Assembly: GCF_042852765.1 (NCBI RefSeq)
Contig: NZ_AP031414.1
DNA: 64,000 bases
From: Schaedlerella glycyrrhizinilytica_A
Lineage (GTDB): Bacteria > Bacillota > Clostridia > Lachnospirales > Lachnospiraceae
Direction: 5' to 3' (one strand)
Positions 45,209 to 53,530 of this stretch are shown one piece after another. The position numbers were made by a program, and so were the translations under genes. Below the pieces are notes generated by a model. The model ran no database searches. It was given only the letters and a program-made list of their open reading frames with translations, and was not told the DNA's origin. Numbering within the stretch: the stretch's first letter is position 1; each line of letters starts with the position of its first letter.

Positions 45209-46864
45209 ATGGAACAGCGTGTAATCAATGATAAAATCTATGTGGTCGGTCACAAAAATCCGGACACCGACTCGATTTGTTCTGCCATCGCATATGCCGA
45301 CCTCCGAACCAAACTGACCGGGAAGATCCATAATGCAAGAAGAGCGGGGCATTTAAATGAAGAAACACAGTACGTTCTGGATTTTTTTGATGTAAAACCG
45401 CCGGCACTACTTACCGATCTCCGCGTACAGGTCAAAGACGTCATGATGCGGGAGATCGAGGGCATAAAAGGATCCGTTTCGATCAAGACAGCCTGGTCGA
45501 AAATGAAAGAAGAAAATATCAAAACGCTTCCGGTCACACGGGACAACAAACTGGAGGGACTGATCACGATCGGAGATATTGCAACCTCTTATATGGATGT
45601 ATATGACAGTGCGATCTTATCGACAGCCCGTACCCAATACCGTAATATTGCCACAACGATCGACGGTACCGTCGTGATCGGAAATGAACACAGTTACCTG
45701 TTAAAGGGAAAAGTTGGGATCGCCGCATCCAGCAGAAAGCTGATGGCTGACTTTATTGACGATGATGATCTTGTTATTTTAAGCAATCGGAAAGAAGCGC
45801 AGCAGCTTGCTGTTGATCTCAATGTCGGCTGTATGGTCATATGCGGAGAGACCGAGATCGCAGACGATATTTTAAAGCAGGCGCAGGAGAAACAGATCGT
45901 GATCATCACTTCACCTCATGACTCTTTTACCGTTGCCCGCCTGATCAACCAAAGCATCCCGGTTCGTCATTTTATGACAAAAAAAGAAAAATTGATCACG
46001 TTCCGTATGCGCGACTATGTGGATGATGTAAAAGAAGTGATGATGCGGAAGCGTTTTCGCGATTTTCCGGTTGTTGACAACCGCGGACATTTTCTTGGGT
46101 TTATTTCCAGACGCCGATTACTGAACTGCCGGAAAAAACAGGTGATCCTTGTCGACCATAATGAGAAAAATCAGGCGGTGGACGGTATCGAACAGGCTGA
46201 TGTTTTGGAGATCATCGATCACCACCGTCTCAGCAGTATCGAAACACTCGGACCTGTTTTTTTCAGAAATCAGCCGGTCGGATGCACTGCCACGATCATT
46301 TTTCAGATGTATCAGGAAAACAACGTCAAAGTTCCGAAGACCATCGCAGGTCTTCTCTGTTCGGCGATCATCTCCGATACACTGATGTTCCGTTCGCCGA
46401 CCTGCACGCCTTTGGATGAGACGTCGGCGCGCCAGCTTGCGGAAATCGCCGAAATTGATATTGAAATGCTGGCACAGGCGATGTTCCGCGCCGGAAGCAA
46501 CTTGAGCGGAAAAACAGCAGAAGAGATCTGTTTCCTGGATTTCAAACAGTTTACAGTCAACGACACGGTATTTGGCGTCGGTCAGGTCAATTCGATGAGT
46601 GCAGAAGAGTTAAAAGAGATCAAAGAAAAAGTGCTGCCGCATCTGGAAAAGTCACGCAAAAATCACAGTCTGAACATGATCTTCTTTATGCTGACCAATA
46701 TCATCACCGAATCTTCCGAATTGCTCTGTACCGGTCCGGAAGCAAGAGAGAAAGCGATCAGCGCCTTTGATCTGCGCACTGAAATAGACGATCTGCATTT
46801 GAAAGGTGTCGTTTCAAGAAAGAAGCAGCTGGTCCCTGCGCTGGTGGAAGCGCTTCAGCAATAA
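45209..46864 (+). CDS. manganese-dependent inorganic pyrophosphatase with CBS and DRTGG domains
   Basis: From ATG 45209 (AAGGGA upstream) the protein has 551 residues. The DHH part carries GHKNPDTDSICSAIAYA and IIDHHRLSS; between them lie two CBS motifs and a DRTGG domain (about residues 70-300); the C-terminus is DHHA2. This is the regulated family II pyrophosphatase of Clostridia, in which adenine nucleotides bound to CBS domains adjust activity. The TTG at 45140 is an unlikely start. Confidence 0.93.
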   Translation: MEQRVINDKIYVVGHKNPDTDSICSAIAYADLRTKLTGKIHNARRAGHLNEETQYVLDFFDVKPPALLTDLRVQVKDVMMREIEGIKGSVSIKTAWSKMKEENIKTLPVTRDNKLEGLITIGDIATSYMDVYDSAILSTARTQYRNIATTIDGTVVIGNEHSYLLKGKVGIAASSRKLMADFIDDDDLVILSNRKEAQQLAVDLNVGCMVICGETEIADDILKQAQEKQIVIITSPHDSFTVARLINQSIPVRHFMTKKEKLITFRMRDYVDDVKEVMMRKRFRDFPVVDNRGHFLGFISRRRLLNCRKKQVILVDHNEKNQAVDGIEQADVLEIIDHHRLSSIETLGPVFFRNQPVGCTATIIFQMYQENNVKVPKTIAGLLCSAIISDTLMFRSPTCTPLDETSARQLAEIAEIDIEMLAQAMFRAGSNLSGKTAEEICFLDFKQFTVNDTVFGVGQVNSMSAEELKEIKEKVLPHLEKSRKNHSLNMIFFMLTNIITESSELLCTGPEAREKAISAFDLRTEIDDLHLKGVVSRKKQLVPALVEALQQ

Positions 46865-46925
46865 AAAACAGCTGTACATCAGCCGATGCCGATTGGCAAT
46901 AAAGAGAACAGGAGTTTTAAGCAAA

Positions 46926-47573
46926 ATGGCAAAGCAACTATGGAAACCCGGCAACATGCTGTATCCGCTTCCGGCGGTTATGGTCAGTGTCGGAGACAAA
47001 AACGGGAATAAGAACATACTGACGGTTGCATGGACCGGAACAATCTGCACCAATCCGGCGATGGTTTATATTTCCGTAAGACCGGAGCGTTACTCCTATG
47101 AGATGATCCGGCAGACGAATGAATTTGTGATCAACCTGACTACCGAAAAACTGATCCGCGCAACCGATTACTGCGGCGTGCGTTCCGGAAGAGACGTGGA
47201 TAAATGGAAAGAAATGCATTTGACTCCGGAAATTGCGTCCACGCTTTCTTACGCACCAATGATCGCGGAATCTCCGGTCAATATTGAATGTCAGGTTACA
47301 GAGATCAAAGAACTTGGAAGTCATCATATGTTCCTCGCAAAAGTAACTGCGGTTCATGCTGACGAGGCATATCTCAATGAAAAAAACCGATTTGAACTGA
47401 ATAAGACAGGGCTGATCGCATATTCCCATGGAGAATACCTGTCGCTTGGAAAACAGCTTGGTACATTTGGATACAGCGTCAGAAAGAAGAGTAAGAGCCC
47501 TGCCGGCTCATCCAAAAAGAAAGCGGCTCATCCGGCAAAAAACGAAAAGAAGAAGCCAAAAGTAAAAAAATGA
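46926..47573 (+). CDS. flavin reductase-like FMN-binding protein
   Basis: From ATG 46926 (AGGAG 11 bases upstream) the protein has 215 residues. PLPAVMVSVGD and TVAWTGTICTNPAMVYISVRP are typical of the flavin reductase-like (FMN-binding split barrel) family. The last 30 residues are a lysine-rich tail not usual in the family. Reaction unknown. Confidence 0.87.
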   Translation: MAKQLWKPGNMLYPLPAVMVSVGDKNGNKNILTVAWTGTICTNPAMVYISVRPERYSYEMIRQTNEFVINLTTEKLIRATDYCGVRSGRDVDKWKEMHLTPEIASTLSYAPMIAESPVNIECQVTEIKELGSHHMFLAKVTAVHADEAYLNEKNRFELNKTGLIAYSHGEYLSLGKQLGTFGYSVRKKSKSPAGSSKKKAAHPAKNEKKKPKVKK

Positions 47574-47598
47574 TCTGTTTCGAATGAAAACAGAAGAA

Positions 47599-47651
47599 AG
47601 AAAAAGCAGCGGTCTCCCCTATCAAAATAGAAACTTATCGCTGCTTTTTCT
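47599..47651. terminator. bidirectional terminator
   Basis: AGAAAAAGCAGCG pairs with CGCTGCTTTTTCT (13 bp) across a 27-base loop, between two convergent genes. Confidence 0.82.
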
Positions 47652-47665
47652 AAATGCCGAACCAT

Positions 47666-48400
47666 TTATCTCGTCTGTAAAATCCGCTCCGGCCATCCTT
47701 TTATATCTCCGTTCAGGATCGCGCGGAACATACGTTCTTTCGCCCCCGGGTGCTCTGTGTTAAGCTGGCGCACCAGTTCTTTTGCATATTGACGTTTGGT
47801 ATATCCATCTACCGGACATTTACTCTTTACAACCGGAAGATCATATTTATTCTTAAAACCGATCACATCCATCTCATCTACAAACATCATTGGACGGATC
47901 ACGGTCAGATCCATACGATCCAGATAAGTCCGCGGGGAAAAAGAATGGAAACGACCCTCAAAGAGGAGCGAGAGCAGCATCGTCTCTACTATGTCGTCTT
48001 TATGGTGTGCATATGCAACTTTATTGCATCCGGCTGCCTTGATCGCCTCATTCAAAGCCCCTTTTCTCATTTTGGCACAGAGAGAACATGGGTTCGATTC
48101 TTTACGGATGTTAAAAAGTATATTATATATTTCAGATTTTACGATCGTATATGGAATTTCCATTTCCTTGCAAAGTTCCCGGATCGGCGTAAGGTCAAAG
48201 TCTTCAAAACCAAGATCGACGGTGATGGCGCTGAGTTCAAATTTCTTCGGATAGAAACGTTTCAGACCATGAAGCGCATAGAGTAGTGTCAGGCTGTCTT
48301 TTCCGCCCGAAATTCCAACTGCAATGTGATCCCCATCCTCGATCATCTGATATTCATCCACGGCTTTTCTCGTATAGCTCAATAAACGCTGTAACTGCAT
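47666..48400 (-). CDS. TtcA-family ATP-dependent sulfurtransferase-like protein
   Basis: The 244-residue protein has the PP-loop SGGKDSLTLLYAL, the motif PCSLCAKMRKGALNEA with C-x2-C, and HHKDDIVETML. TtcA puts sulfur on cytidine 32 of tRNA through an iron-sulfur cluster; this protein is of the same family but the position modified cannot be confirmed. A promoter is at 48473-48501. Confidence 0.85.
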   Translation of the reverse strand: MQLQRLLSYTRKAVDEYQMIEDGDHIAVGISGGKDSLTLLYALHGLKRFYPKKFELSAITVDLGFEDFDLTPIRELCKEMEIPYTIVKSEIYNILFNIRKESNPCSLCAKMRKGALNEAIKAAGCNKVAYAHHKDDIVETMLLSLLFEGRFHSFSPRTYLDRMDLTVIRPMMFVDEMDVIGFKNKYDLPVVKSKCPVDGYTKRQYAKELVRQLNTEHPGAKERMFRAILNGDIKGWPERILQTR

Positions 48401-48472
48401 TGTCGTAAGTCCTTTCTGATATTCTTCTGAATTACATGTTGCTTAATTCGCATGTTTTTATTTGCTTTTCCC

Positions 48473-48501
48473 ATTATAAAAGCTGTTCTTTGAAAATACA
48501 A
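48473..48501 (-). promoter_or_regulatory. promoter of the TtcA-like gene
   Basis: On the minus strand TTGTAT and TATAAT are 17 bases apart, 73 bases before the ATG. The -10 is perfect, the -35 modest. Confidence 0.55.
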
Positions 48502-48560
48502 TCTATTTTTAAAGTTCTTATATCTATTATTATTCTTTGATATGATCTCGGAATCATGAT

Positions 48561-49628
48561 CTACGGCTCTCGAAGCTTTACAGCTCCGGCGGCGAGCCGT
48601 CTTCGGTTCTCATCGATTGCCGCATAATGCTTCTTTGTCGTATTTACATCTTTGTGTCCCAGAACGTCCGCTACCAGATAAATATCTCCGGTTTCTTTAT
48701 ACAGCGCTGTTCCATAAGTGCTGCGCAATTTATGCGGTGTGATCTTTTTATTCGGCGTCACCTGACGGGCATATTTTTTGACCATATTTTCCACTGCCTG
48801 AACACCCATGCGCTTTCTCTGCGTGGACAGAAAAAGGGCGTTCTCATGTCCAGCCAGCGGAACAGTTGCTTTTCTTGTTGTATACAGATATTGTTTCAGA
48901 GCGGTTTCCACTTCCTCACCGAAATAGACAACCATTTCATTGCCGCCTTTTCGGGTCACTTTGATTCCATTGTTTTTGAAATCTACATCTTGAATATCAA
49001 GTCCGACACATTCTGATACACGGATCCCCGTACCAAGCAGAAGAGTGATGATCGCCAAATCCCGGTTCTTTGTCTTCTCATAATAGACTTTCTTCTGCCC
49101 GGTCAACATATCTCCGCCGTGCTCTACAAAATCAAGAAGAGAGGCGACTTCATCTGTATCCATCCGTATGATCGCTTTTTCATGCAGCTTCGGCATATCA
49201 ACCAAAAGAGTTGGATTTTTTGTAATGATCTGCCGCTTAAAAAAATATCCGTAAAAGCTACGAAGCGCGGACATCTTGCGGGAGAGTCCTTTTTCCGTAT
49301 TTGTAATTTGTTTTTCATCCTCATTTTTATAGACTTTCAGATATTCCTGATATTCTTCAATATCCACAGGCTCGATCCGTTCCAGGTCTGCAGTTGTAAA
49401 ATCAGAAATATCATAATTCTTATATACCGGATTGCATTCCATCAAAAAATGAAAAAATACCCGGATATCATACGCATAAGAAATCCTTGTTTTTGCGGAA
49501 GTTGTCGGTTCCACCGCGCGGAAATAATCTTTAGCAAACGCCGGAAGCGTCTTTAAAATCTCCCGAAGCCGTAATGTATTGTCAATGTAGGTCTGTTCGT
49601 GATATGTTTTTGATTGATTTTGTTCCAT
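48561..49628 (-). CDS. Xer-like tyrosine recombinase
   Basis: The 355-residue protein (ATG 49628, GAGG 12 bases upstream) has a SAM-like N-terminal domain and a catalytic domain with R203 (GTGIRVSE), K227, H299-K-L-R302, H325 (LGHKDVNTT) and nucleophile Y335 (HYAAI). It is longer than XerC/D (about 300) and close in size to single-subunit Xer enzymes. No phage or transposon gene is adjacent, so it looks like a resident recombinase, not part of an intact mobile element. Whether it resolves chromosome dimers is unknown. Confidence 0.88.
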   Translation of the reverse strand: MEQNQSKTYHEQTYIDNTLRLREILKTLPAFAKDYFRAVEPTTSAKTRISYAYDIRVFFHFLMECNPVYKNYDISDFTTADLERIEPVDIEEYQEYLKVYKNEDEKQITNTEKGLSRKMSALRSFYGYFFKRQIITKNPTLLVDMPKLHEKAIIRMDTDEVASLLDFVEHGGDMLTGQKKVYYEKTKNRDLAIITLLLGTGIRVSECVGLDIQDVDFKNNGIKVTRKGGNEMVVYFGEEVETALKQYLYTTRKATVPLAGHENALFLSTQRKRMGVQAVENMVKKYARQVTPNKKITPHKLRSTYGTALYKETGDIYLVADVLGHKDVNTTKKHYAAIDENRRRLAAGAVKLREP

Positions 49629-49675
49629 AATAAAATAAATCCTCATTTATCATTTTTCTATAACTTTCTAAAGAA

Positions 49676-49704
49676 ATTCTACCACAATCCCGTTTTTCTG
49701 TCCA
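49676..49704 (-). promoter_or_regulatory. promoter of the recombinase gene
   Basis: On the minus strand TGGACA and TAGAAT are 17 bases apart (one mismatch each from consensus), 48 bases before the ATG. Confidence 0.65.
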
Positions 49705-49754
49705 TATCTTTTGGAAAAATCAGTATTTGTCGTATAGATGTATTTAAGGAATAA

Positions 49755-49790
49755 TGGCGGTATCTACTCTGCTTCAAGCCGATACCGCCA
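49755..49790. repeat. 10-bp inverted repeat between recombinase and LysM genes
   Basis: TGGCGGTATC and GATACCGCCA pair perfectly around a 16-base centre. No T tract follows on either strand, so it is not a normal terminator. It lies upstream of the recombinase gene and could be a protein or recombinase site; this is a guess. Confidence 0.5.
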
Positions 49791-49885
49791 CATAGGGGTG
49801 AGTTTGTTTCTCTATATCAATACATAGGGATGTATATTGATACCTCTTTTCTGTTCGTCCGGTTTATTCATGATATCCAGAAGAA

Positions 49886-50299
49886 TCATCCGGCAAGTTC
49901 ATAAGCAACAATTAAATGCTGTCCGGAAATGATCGTATCATCCGTCAGATGATTCATACGTTTCAAATCCTGCACATACTCCTGAACAGATAGATAATCG
50001 TCTGTCATGTATTCTTCAGCAAGTTCCCAGAGTGTGTCTCCTTGTTCGATCTCAATACTTTTATAACAGGTGGATCCAACGGTTTTATTCTCCGGTTCTT
50101 CGTGTGCCGAAGCCAGCACACCGTTAAAAATAACACCTCCGAGAATAAATACCGCTGTTAATGCGATAAGAACACCTAGCGAAGATCCAATATTGCGGTT
50201 ACGTCTGCTTCTTGCGGCTTCCCCGTGATGCCCGCACTGTCTGATCTGCAATCCCGCTGTTCTATGGTCTTTTTCTCCTCTTCTGTATACTTCCCTCAT
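49886..50299 (-). CDS. YneA-like LysM membrane protein, SOS-controlled
   Basis: From ATG 50299 (GGAGGA 7 bases upstream) the protein has 137 residues: a basic head, one membrane segment (about 39-60) and a LysM domain (about 82-135; GDTLWELAEEYM). It is divergent from lexA, as yneA is in Bacillus, where YneA halts division after DNA damage. The frame stays open to 50383, but that part overlaps an SOS box and lacks a ribosome site. A role as division inhibitor is inferred from build and position. Confidence 0.82.
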   Translation of the reverse strand: MREVYRRGEKDHRTAGLQIRQCGHHGEAARSRRNRNIGSSLGVLIALTAVFILGGVIFNGVLASAHEEPENKTVGSTCYKSIEIEQGDTLWELAEEYMTDDYLSVQEYVQDLKRMNHLTDDTIISGQHLIVAYELAG

Positions 50300-50376
50300 C
50301 TCAATATCCTCCTTTGTCTTTACATCTATATTCTTCCTGATTATATATCCGTTCTTATCCGAAACTTCTTTCAAAT

Positions 50377-50523
50377 CGAACATTTGTTTTCTTTACAAGT
50401 TTATTATATAACCAGAACAAACGTTTGTCAATAGATGAACACGAATTTTTCGAACATATTTTCGGGTGTCAATATTCAGTTTTGAGCGTATTGAAAGAAC
50501 ATATTTTCGTAAACAAATGTTTG
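50377..50523. promoter_or_regulatory. array of five LexA (SOS) boxes
   Basis: Sites fitting the Gram-positive pattern CGAAC-N4-GTTCG to varying degree: CGAACATTTGTTTT (50377), AGAACAAACGTTTG (50414), CGAACATATTTTCG (50451), AGAACATATTTTCG (50496) and TAAACAAATGTTTG (50510). The first three start 37 bases apart. They cover the promoters of both divergent genes. Confidence 0.8.
50403..50431 (-). promoter_or_regulatory. consensus promoter of the YneA-like gene with SOS box in spacer
   Basis: On the minus strand TTGACA, a 17-base spacer and TATAAT match the sigma-A consensus exactly. The SOS box 50414-50427 lies in the spacer, so bound LexA would block it; it should be very strong when LexA is cleaved. 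Confidence 0.85.
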
Positions 50524-50549
50524 CTTTTTGGAATATGCTATGCTAAAAT
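50521..50549 (+). promoter_or_regulatory. lexA promoter
   Basis: TTGCTT and TAAAAT are 17 bases apart with extended -10 (TGC). The -35 overlaps the last SOS box, consistent with autoregulation. Confidence 0.7.
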
Positions 50550-50602
50550 AAAAAGAAATGCAGAAGATATACGACATACATTGTATGAGGAGGATATAGC
50601 AC

Positions 50603-51220
50603 ATGTCATACGGTAAGATCAGTAAGAAGCAGGAAGAGATTTTAAATTATATCAAATCTCAGATATTAGAACGTGGATTCCCTCCGGCTGTCCGCGAGAT
50701 TTGTGAAGCAGTCAACTTGAAGTCGACCTCTTCCGTCCATTCACATCTGGAGACGCTGGAACGCAACGGTTACATTCATCGCGATCCTACGAAGCCGCGT
50801 GCCATTGAGATCCTTGATGATTCTTTTAACTTGACCAGACGTGAGATGACGAATGTTCCGATTCTCGGACATGTGGCAGCCGGAGAGCCTATTCTGGCGC
50901 AGGAACATATCGAAGATTACTTCCCGATCCCAGTGGAAAAGCTTCCGAACAAGCCTACGTTCCTTTTGAAAGTCCATGGGGAGAGTATGGTGAATGCCGG
51001 TATTTTGAACGGAGATTATGTACTGGTACAGGAACAGCCTGTTGCAGATAACGGCGACATGGTTGTCGCATTGATCGAGGATAGCGCGACGGTGAAGACA
51101 TTTTACAGGGAAGAAGGGATCATCCGTCTGCAGCCGGAGAATGATTATATGGAACCGATCATCGTACATGATGTTATGATCCTCGGAAAAGTGATCGGTG
51201 TATTCCGTTTCTTTAGATAA
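50603..51220 (+). CDS. lexA: LexA, SOS response repressor
   Basis: The 205-residue protein has an N-terminal winged helix (about 1-65), cleavage site A93-G94 (HVAAGEPIL) and the Ser-Lys dyad S128 (HGESM) and K165 (ATVKTFYRE). It represses DNA damage genes and cleaves itself when RecA filaments form. GAGGAGG lies 10 bases before the ATG. The upstream region has five SOS boxes. Confidence 0.97.
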   Translation: MSYGKISKKQEEILNYIKSQILERGFPPAVREICEAVNLKSTSSVHSHLETLERNGYIHRDPTKPRAIEILDDSFNLTRREMTNVPILGHVAAGEPILAQEHIEDYFPIPVEKLPNKPTFLLKVHGESMVNAGILNGDYVLVQEQPVADNGDMVVALIEDSATVKTFYREEGIIRLQPENDYMEPIIVHDVMILGKVIGVFRFFR

Positions 51221-51269
51221 AACATCCGCAGAACCCGTGTGTAGACCACTTGTGTTCTGCGGATGTTTT
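51219..51269. terminator. bidirectional terminator between lexA and the ROK kinase gene
   Basis: AAAACATCCGCAGAAC pairs with GTTCTGCGGATGTTTT (16 bp, perfect) around a 19-base loop. It starts within the lexA stop codon and ends within the stop codon of the opposing gene. Confidence 0.9.
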
Positions 51270-52203
51270 ATTCATGATGATCTTTCCGGAAATGATAGAA
51301 TGCCCCCAGCATCCCGGCATCATTTCCATGTTCGGCAAATGCAATCCGAGTGGTATTTCTAACGATCGGACGCAAGTATTTCTCAAGTTTATCTTTGATC
51401 AACGGTTCCATCATTTCCCGCTGTTCCATCACACCTCCGCCTAATACTACAATTTGTGGATTCAATACATAACAGATATTTGCAATTCCCTTTCCGAGGA
51501 TCTCGGCCATCTCATCGATCACACGGCTGCATTCTGCATCCCCCTGCTTTGCGGCTTCAAAAATCCGGCGTCCGTTCCAGTTTTCGGGGATATCCTGCCT
51601 TTGTTCTGCTATCTTTTTACTCATAATGCTGCCGGCTCCCAGTGTCTGAAAATCGCTGCCGTCCATATACATATAACCGACTTCTCCGGCACAGTTTCCA
51701 TGCCCATGATAAACTTCTCCGTTTAAAATGATACAACCACCGATTCCGGTTCCAACGGTCAGGCATAGAACATTACGGAATCCCTTAGCTGCCCCACTTA
51801 CCAGTTCGGCAAGTCCTGCACAATTGACATCGTTTTCCACGGAACATGGAACATGAAATTTATTTTCCAATGTCTTTTTGATCTCGGTTCCCGTATAGTC
51901 AGGGATCAATTCGCCCGAATATAGGATTTTCCCTTGTTTGCAGTCTACCATGCCTGCTGTAGAGATGCAAATTCCCGAAAGCATTCCTTGTGAATTTATT
52001 TCTGCAATACTTTGTCCTGCATTTTCCACGATCTCGATCAACTGGGATAATATCCGCTTTCCGCCCTCTTTTGCTTCCGTCGGGCAGCTCGCTTTTTTGA
52101 TAAAAGCTCCGCCTTCATCTAAAATCCCATATTTTATCGCAGTTCCGCCGACATCAATACTCACATAAAAACGTAAACCTGATTGCTTAGATGATTGTTT
52201 CAT
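51268..52203 (-). CDS. nanK: ROK-family sugar kinase, probable N-acetylmannosamine kinase
   Basis: The 311-residue protein has DVGGTAIKYGIL (ATP phosphate loop) and TVGTGIGGCIILNGEVYHG. The ROK zinc motif C-x-C-G-x2-G-C is absent, as in some NanK branches. Partner nanE ends in its start codon (ATGA), so a role in phosphorylating ManNAc before epimerisation is likely; glucokinase-like use is the alternative. Confidence 0.8.
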   Translation of the reverse strand: MKQSSKQSGLRFYVSIDVGGTAIKYGILDEGGAFIKKASCPTEAKEGGKRILSQLIEIVENAGQSIAEINSQGMLSGICISTAGMVDCKQGKILYSGELIPDYTGTEIKKTLENKFHVPCSVENDVNCAGLAELVSGAAKGFRNVLCLTVGTGIGGCIILNGEVYHGHGNCAGEVGYMYMDGSDFQTLGAGSIMSKKIAEQRQDIPENWNGRRIFEAAKQGDAECSRVIDEMAEILGKGIANICYVLNPQIVVLGGGVMEQREMMEPLIKDKLEKYLRPIVRNTTRIAFAEHGNDAGMLGAFYHFRKDHHE

Positions 52204-52889
52204 TTTTCCAACGCCTTTACAAATTCTCTTGTGATCGCCTGCGGTCTTGTGATCGCCGTTCCTACGACAACACTATATACGCCCATTCCCATCACCTTAT
52301 GAACTTTTTCCGGCGTATTGATATTCCCCTCGGCAATCACCCGATGAGTTACACGATTTAATATTTCCCGGATCAGTGCAAAATCATTTTGCTCGATCCG
52401 GACATCCTTACTTTCTTCCGTATACCCGACCAGTGTTGTTCCTATGAAATCAAATCCAAGCCCATCTGCATAAACCGCCTCTTCCAACGTGGAACAATCT
52501 GCCATTAAAAGCTGTTCGGGATATTTTTTTCGCACTGCATTGTAAAATTCTTTCAATGTGACACCGTTCGGACGCAATCTGTTTGTTGCATCCAATGCAA
52601 TAATCTCCGGCTTTGCTTCCATCAATTGATCGATTTCTTTCATCGTAGGCGTAATATAAATTTCGCTGTCTTCATATACCTGTTTTACAATTCCGATCAC
52701 CGGAAGATCTACATTTTTCTTAATTTCAATAATATCTTCTTTTGTATTGGCACGAATTCCCGCGGCGCCTCCCATCTTTGCCGCAAAAGCCATTCTTCCC
52801 ATGATAAAAGAAGAATGAAGCGGCTCTTCCGGAAGCGCCTGGCATGATACTATCAAGTTCCCTTTTATTGTCTCAACTGATTTTCCCAT
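52200..52889 (-). CDS. nanE: N-acetylmannosamine-6-phosphate 2-epimerase
   Basis: The 229-residue TIM-barrel protein shows GAAGIRANTKEDI, the motif LPVIGIVKQVY and FIGTTLVGYTEES of NanE. It turns ManNAc-6-P into GlcNAc-6-P. ATG 52889 is preferred (AAGGCAGG 7 bases upstream); ATG 52895 overlaps the previous stop and is also possible. Confidence 0.95.
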   Translation of the reverse strand: MGKSVETIKGNLIVSCQALPEEPLHSSFIMGRMAFAAKMGGAAGIRANTKEDIIEIKKNVDLPVIGIVKQVYEDSEIYITPTMKEIDQLMEAKPEIIALDATNRLRPNGVTLKEFYNAVRKKYPEQLLMADCSTLEEAVYADGLGFDFIGTTLVGYTEESKDVRIEQNDFALIREILNRVTHRVIAEGNINTPEKVHKVMGMGVYSVVVGTAITRPQAITREFVKALEK

Positions 52890-52891
52890 AA

Positions 52892-53521
52892 TCATACCTG
52901 CCTTCTCACTATTTTTTCGATTTCCGCACTGAATCGGTCATGGCTTTGGGCATCCAGATGCATAAAATCGATTTCATTCATTGTACAAAACGGCGCTGCA
53001 TCCAAATAATCGCAGCGATTCTCTTCTGCACATTTCTGATACTCTTCTGCCAGGCATTCTGATTTTTTACTGCATCTTCCCATTTCACCTGCTACCGGTG
53101 ACTGCTCGCAGCGAATGTCGATCGGCGCCGGAGCCACAATGAGAATCTTCGCGTCTTCTCTCCAGCATGGAACCACCTTTGCTTTCTGGACAAGGCGCTT
53201 CATTCCATCTGCAATATTCTTTGCAGTTGCCGAAAAACGTTCTTTGCAGTCATTTGTACCAAGCATGACGACCATATAATCCAACGGCGCATGGGACATC
53301 AGACACGGATAAAGATACGGCAGTGCGGACATTCCCTCATTCAGAGGGTCTTCAAATACTGTGGTTCTCCCACTGAGTCCCTCTTCTATTACCGTATAAG
53401 AATCACCAAGACGTTCCGACAGCCGTCCGGTCCATCTGACATCATCCGGAAAACGTCCGTTTGTCTCCGCGTCATACCCCCATGTATTGGAATCTCCCAA
53501 GCATAATATTCTTTTTTTCAT
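52892..53521 (-). CDS. SGNH/GDSL-type esterase, possible sialate O-acetylesterase
   Basis: The 209-residue protein has block I GDSNTWGYD, an EGLSGRTT segment, block III GTNDC and an end with DLDAQSH-like spacing (HLDAQSHDRF). It lacks a signal peptide and so acts in the cytoplasm. Placement between a sugar transporter and nanE suggests it removes acetyl groups from imported amino sugars, perhaps O-acetyl sialic acids; substrate not shown by sequence. Confidence 0.82.
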   Translation of the reverse strand: MKKRILCLGDSNTWGYDAETNGRFPDDVRWTGRLSERLGDSYTVIEEGLSGRTTVFEDPLNEGMSALPYLYPCLMSHAPLDYMVVMLGTNDCKERFSATAKNIADGMKRLVQKAKVVPCWREDAKILIVAPAPIDIRCEQSPVAGEMGRCSKKSECLAEEYQKCAEENRCDYLDAAPFCTMNEIDFMHLDAQSHDRFSAEIEKIVRRQV

Positions 53522-53530
53522 GTTCTTTCC

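Noticed and set aside
48561..49628. Idea that the recombinase marks an integrated phage or conjugative element
   Set aside because: Flanking genes are core, no att repeats, phage or transfer genes are visible, and codon use is like that of neighbours.
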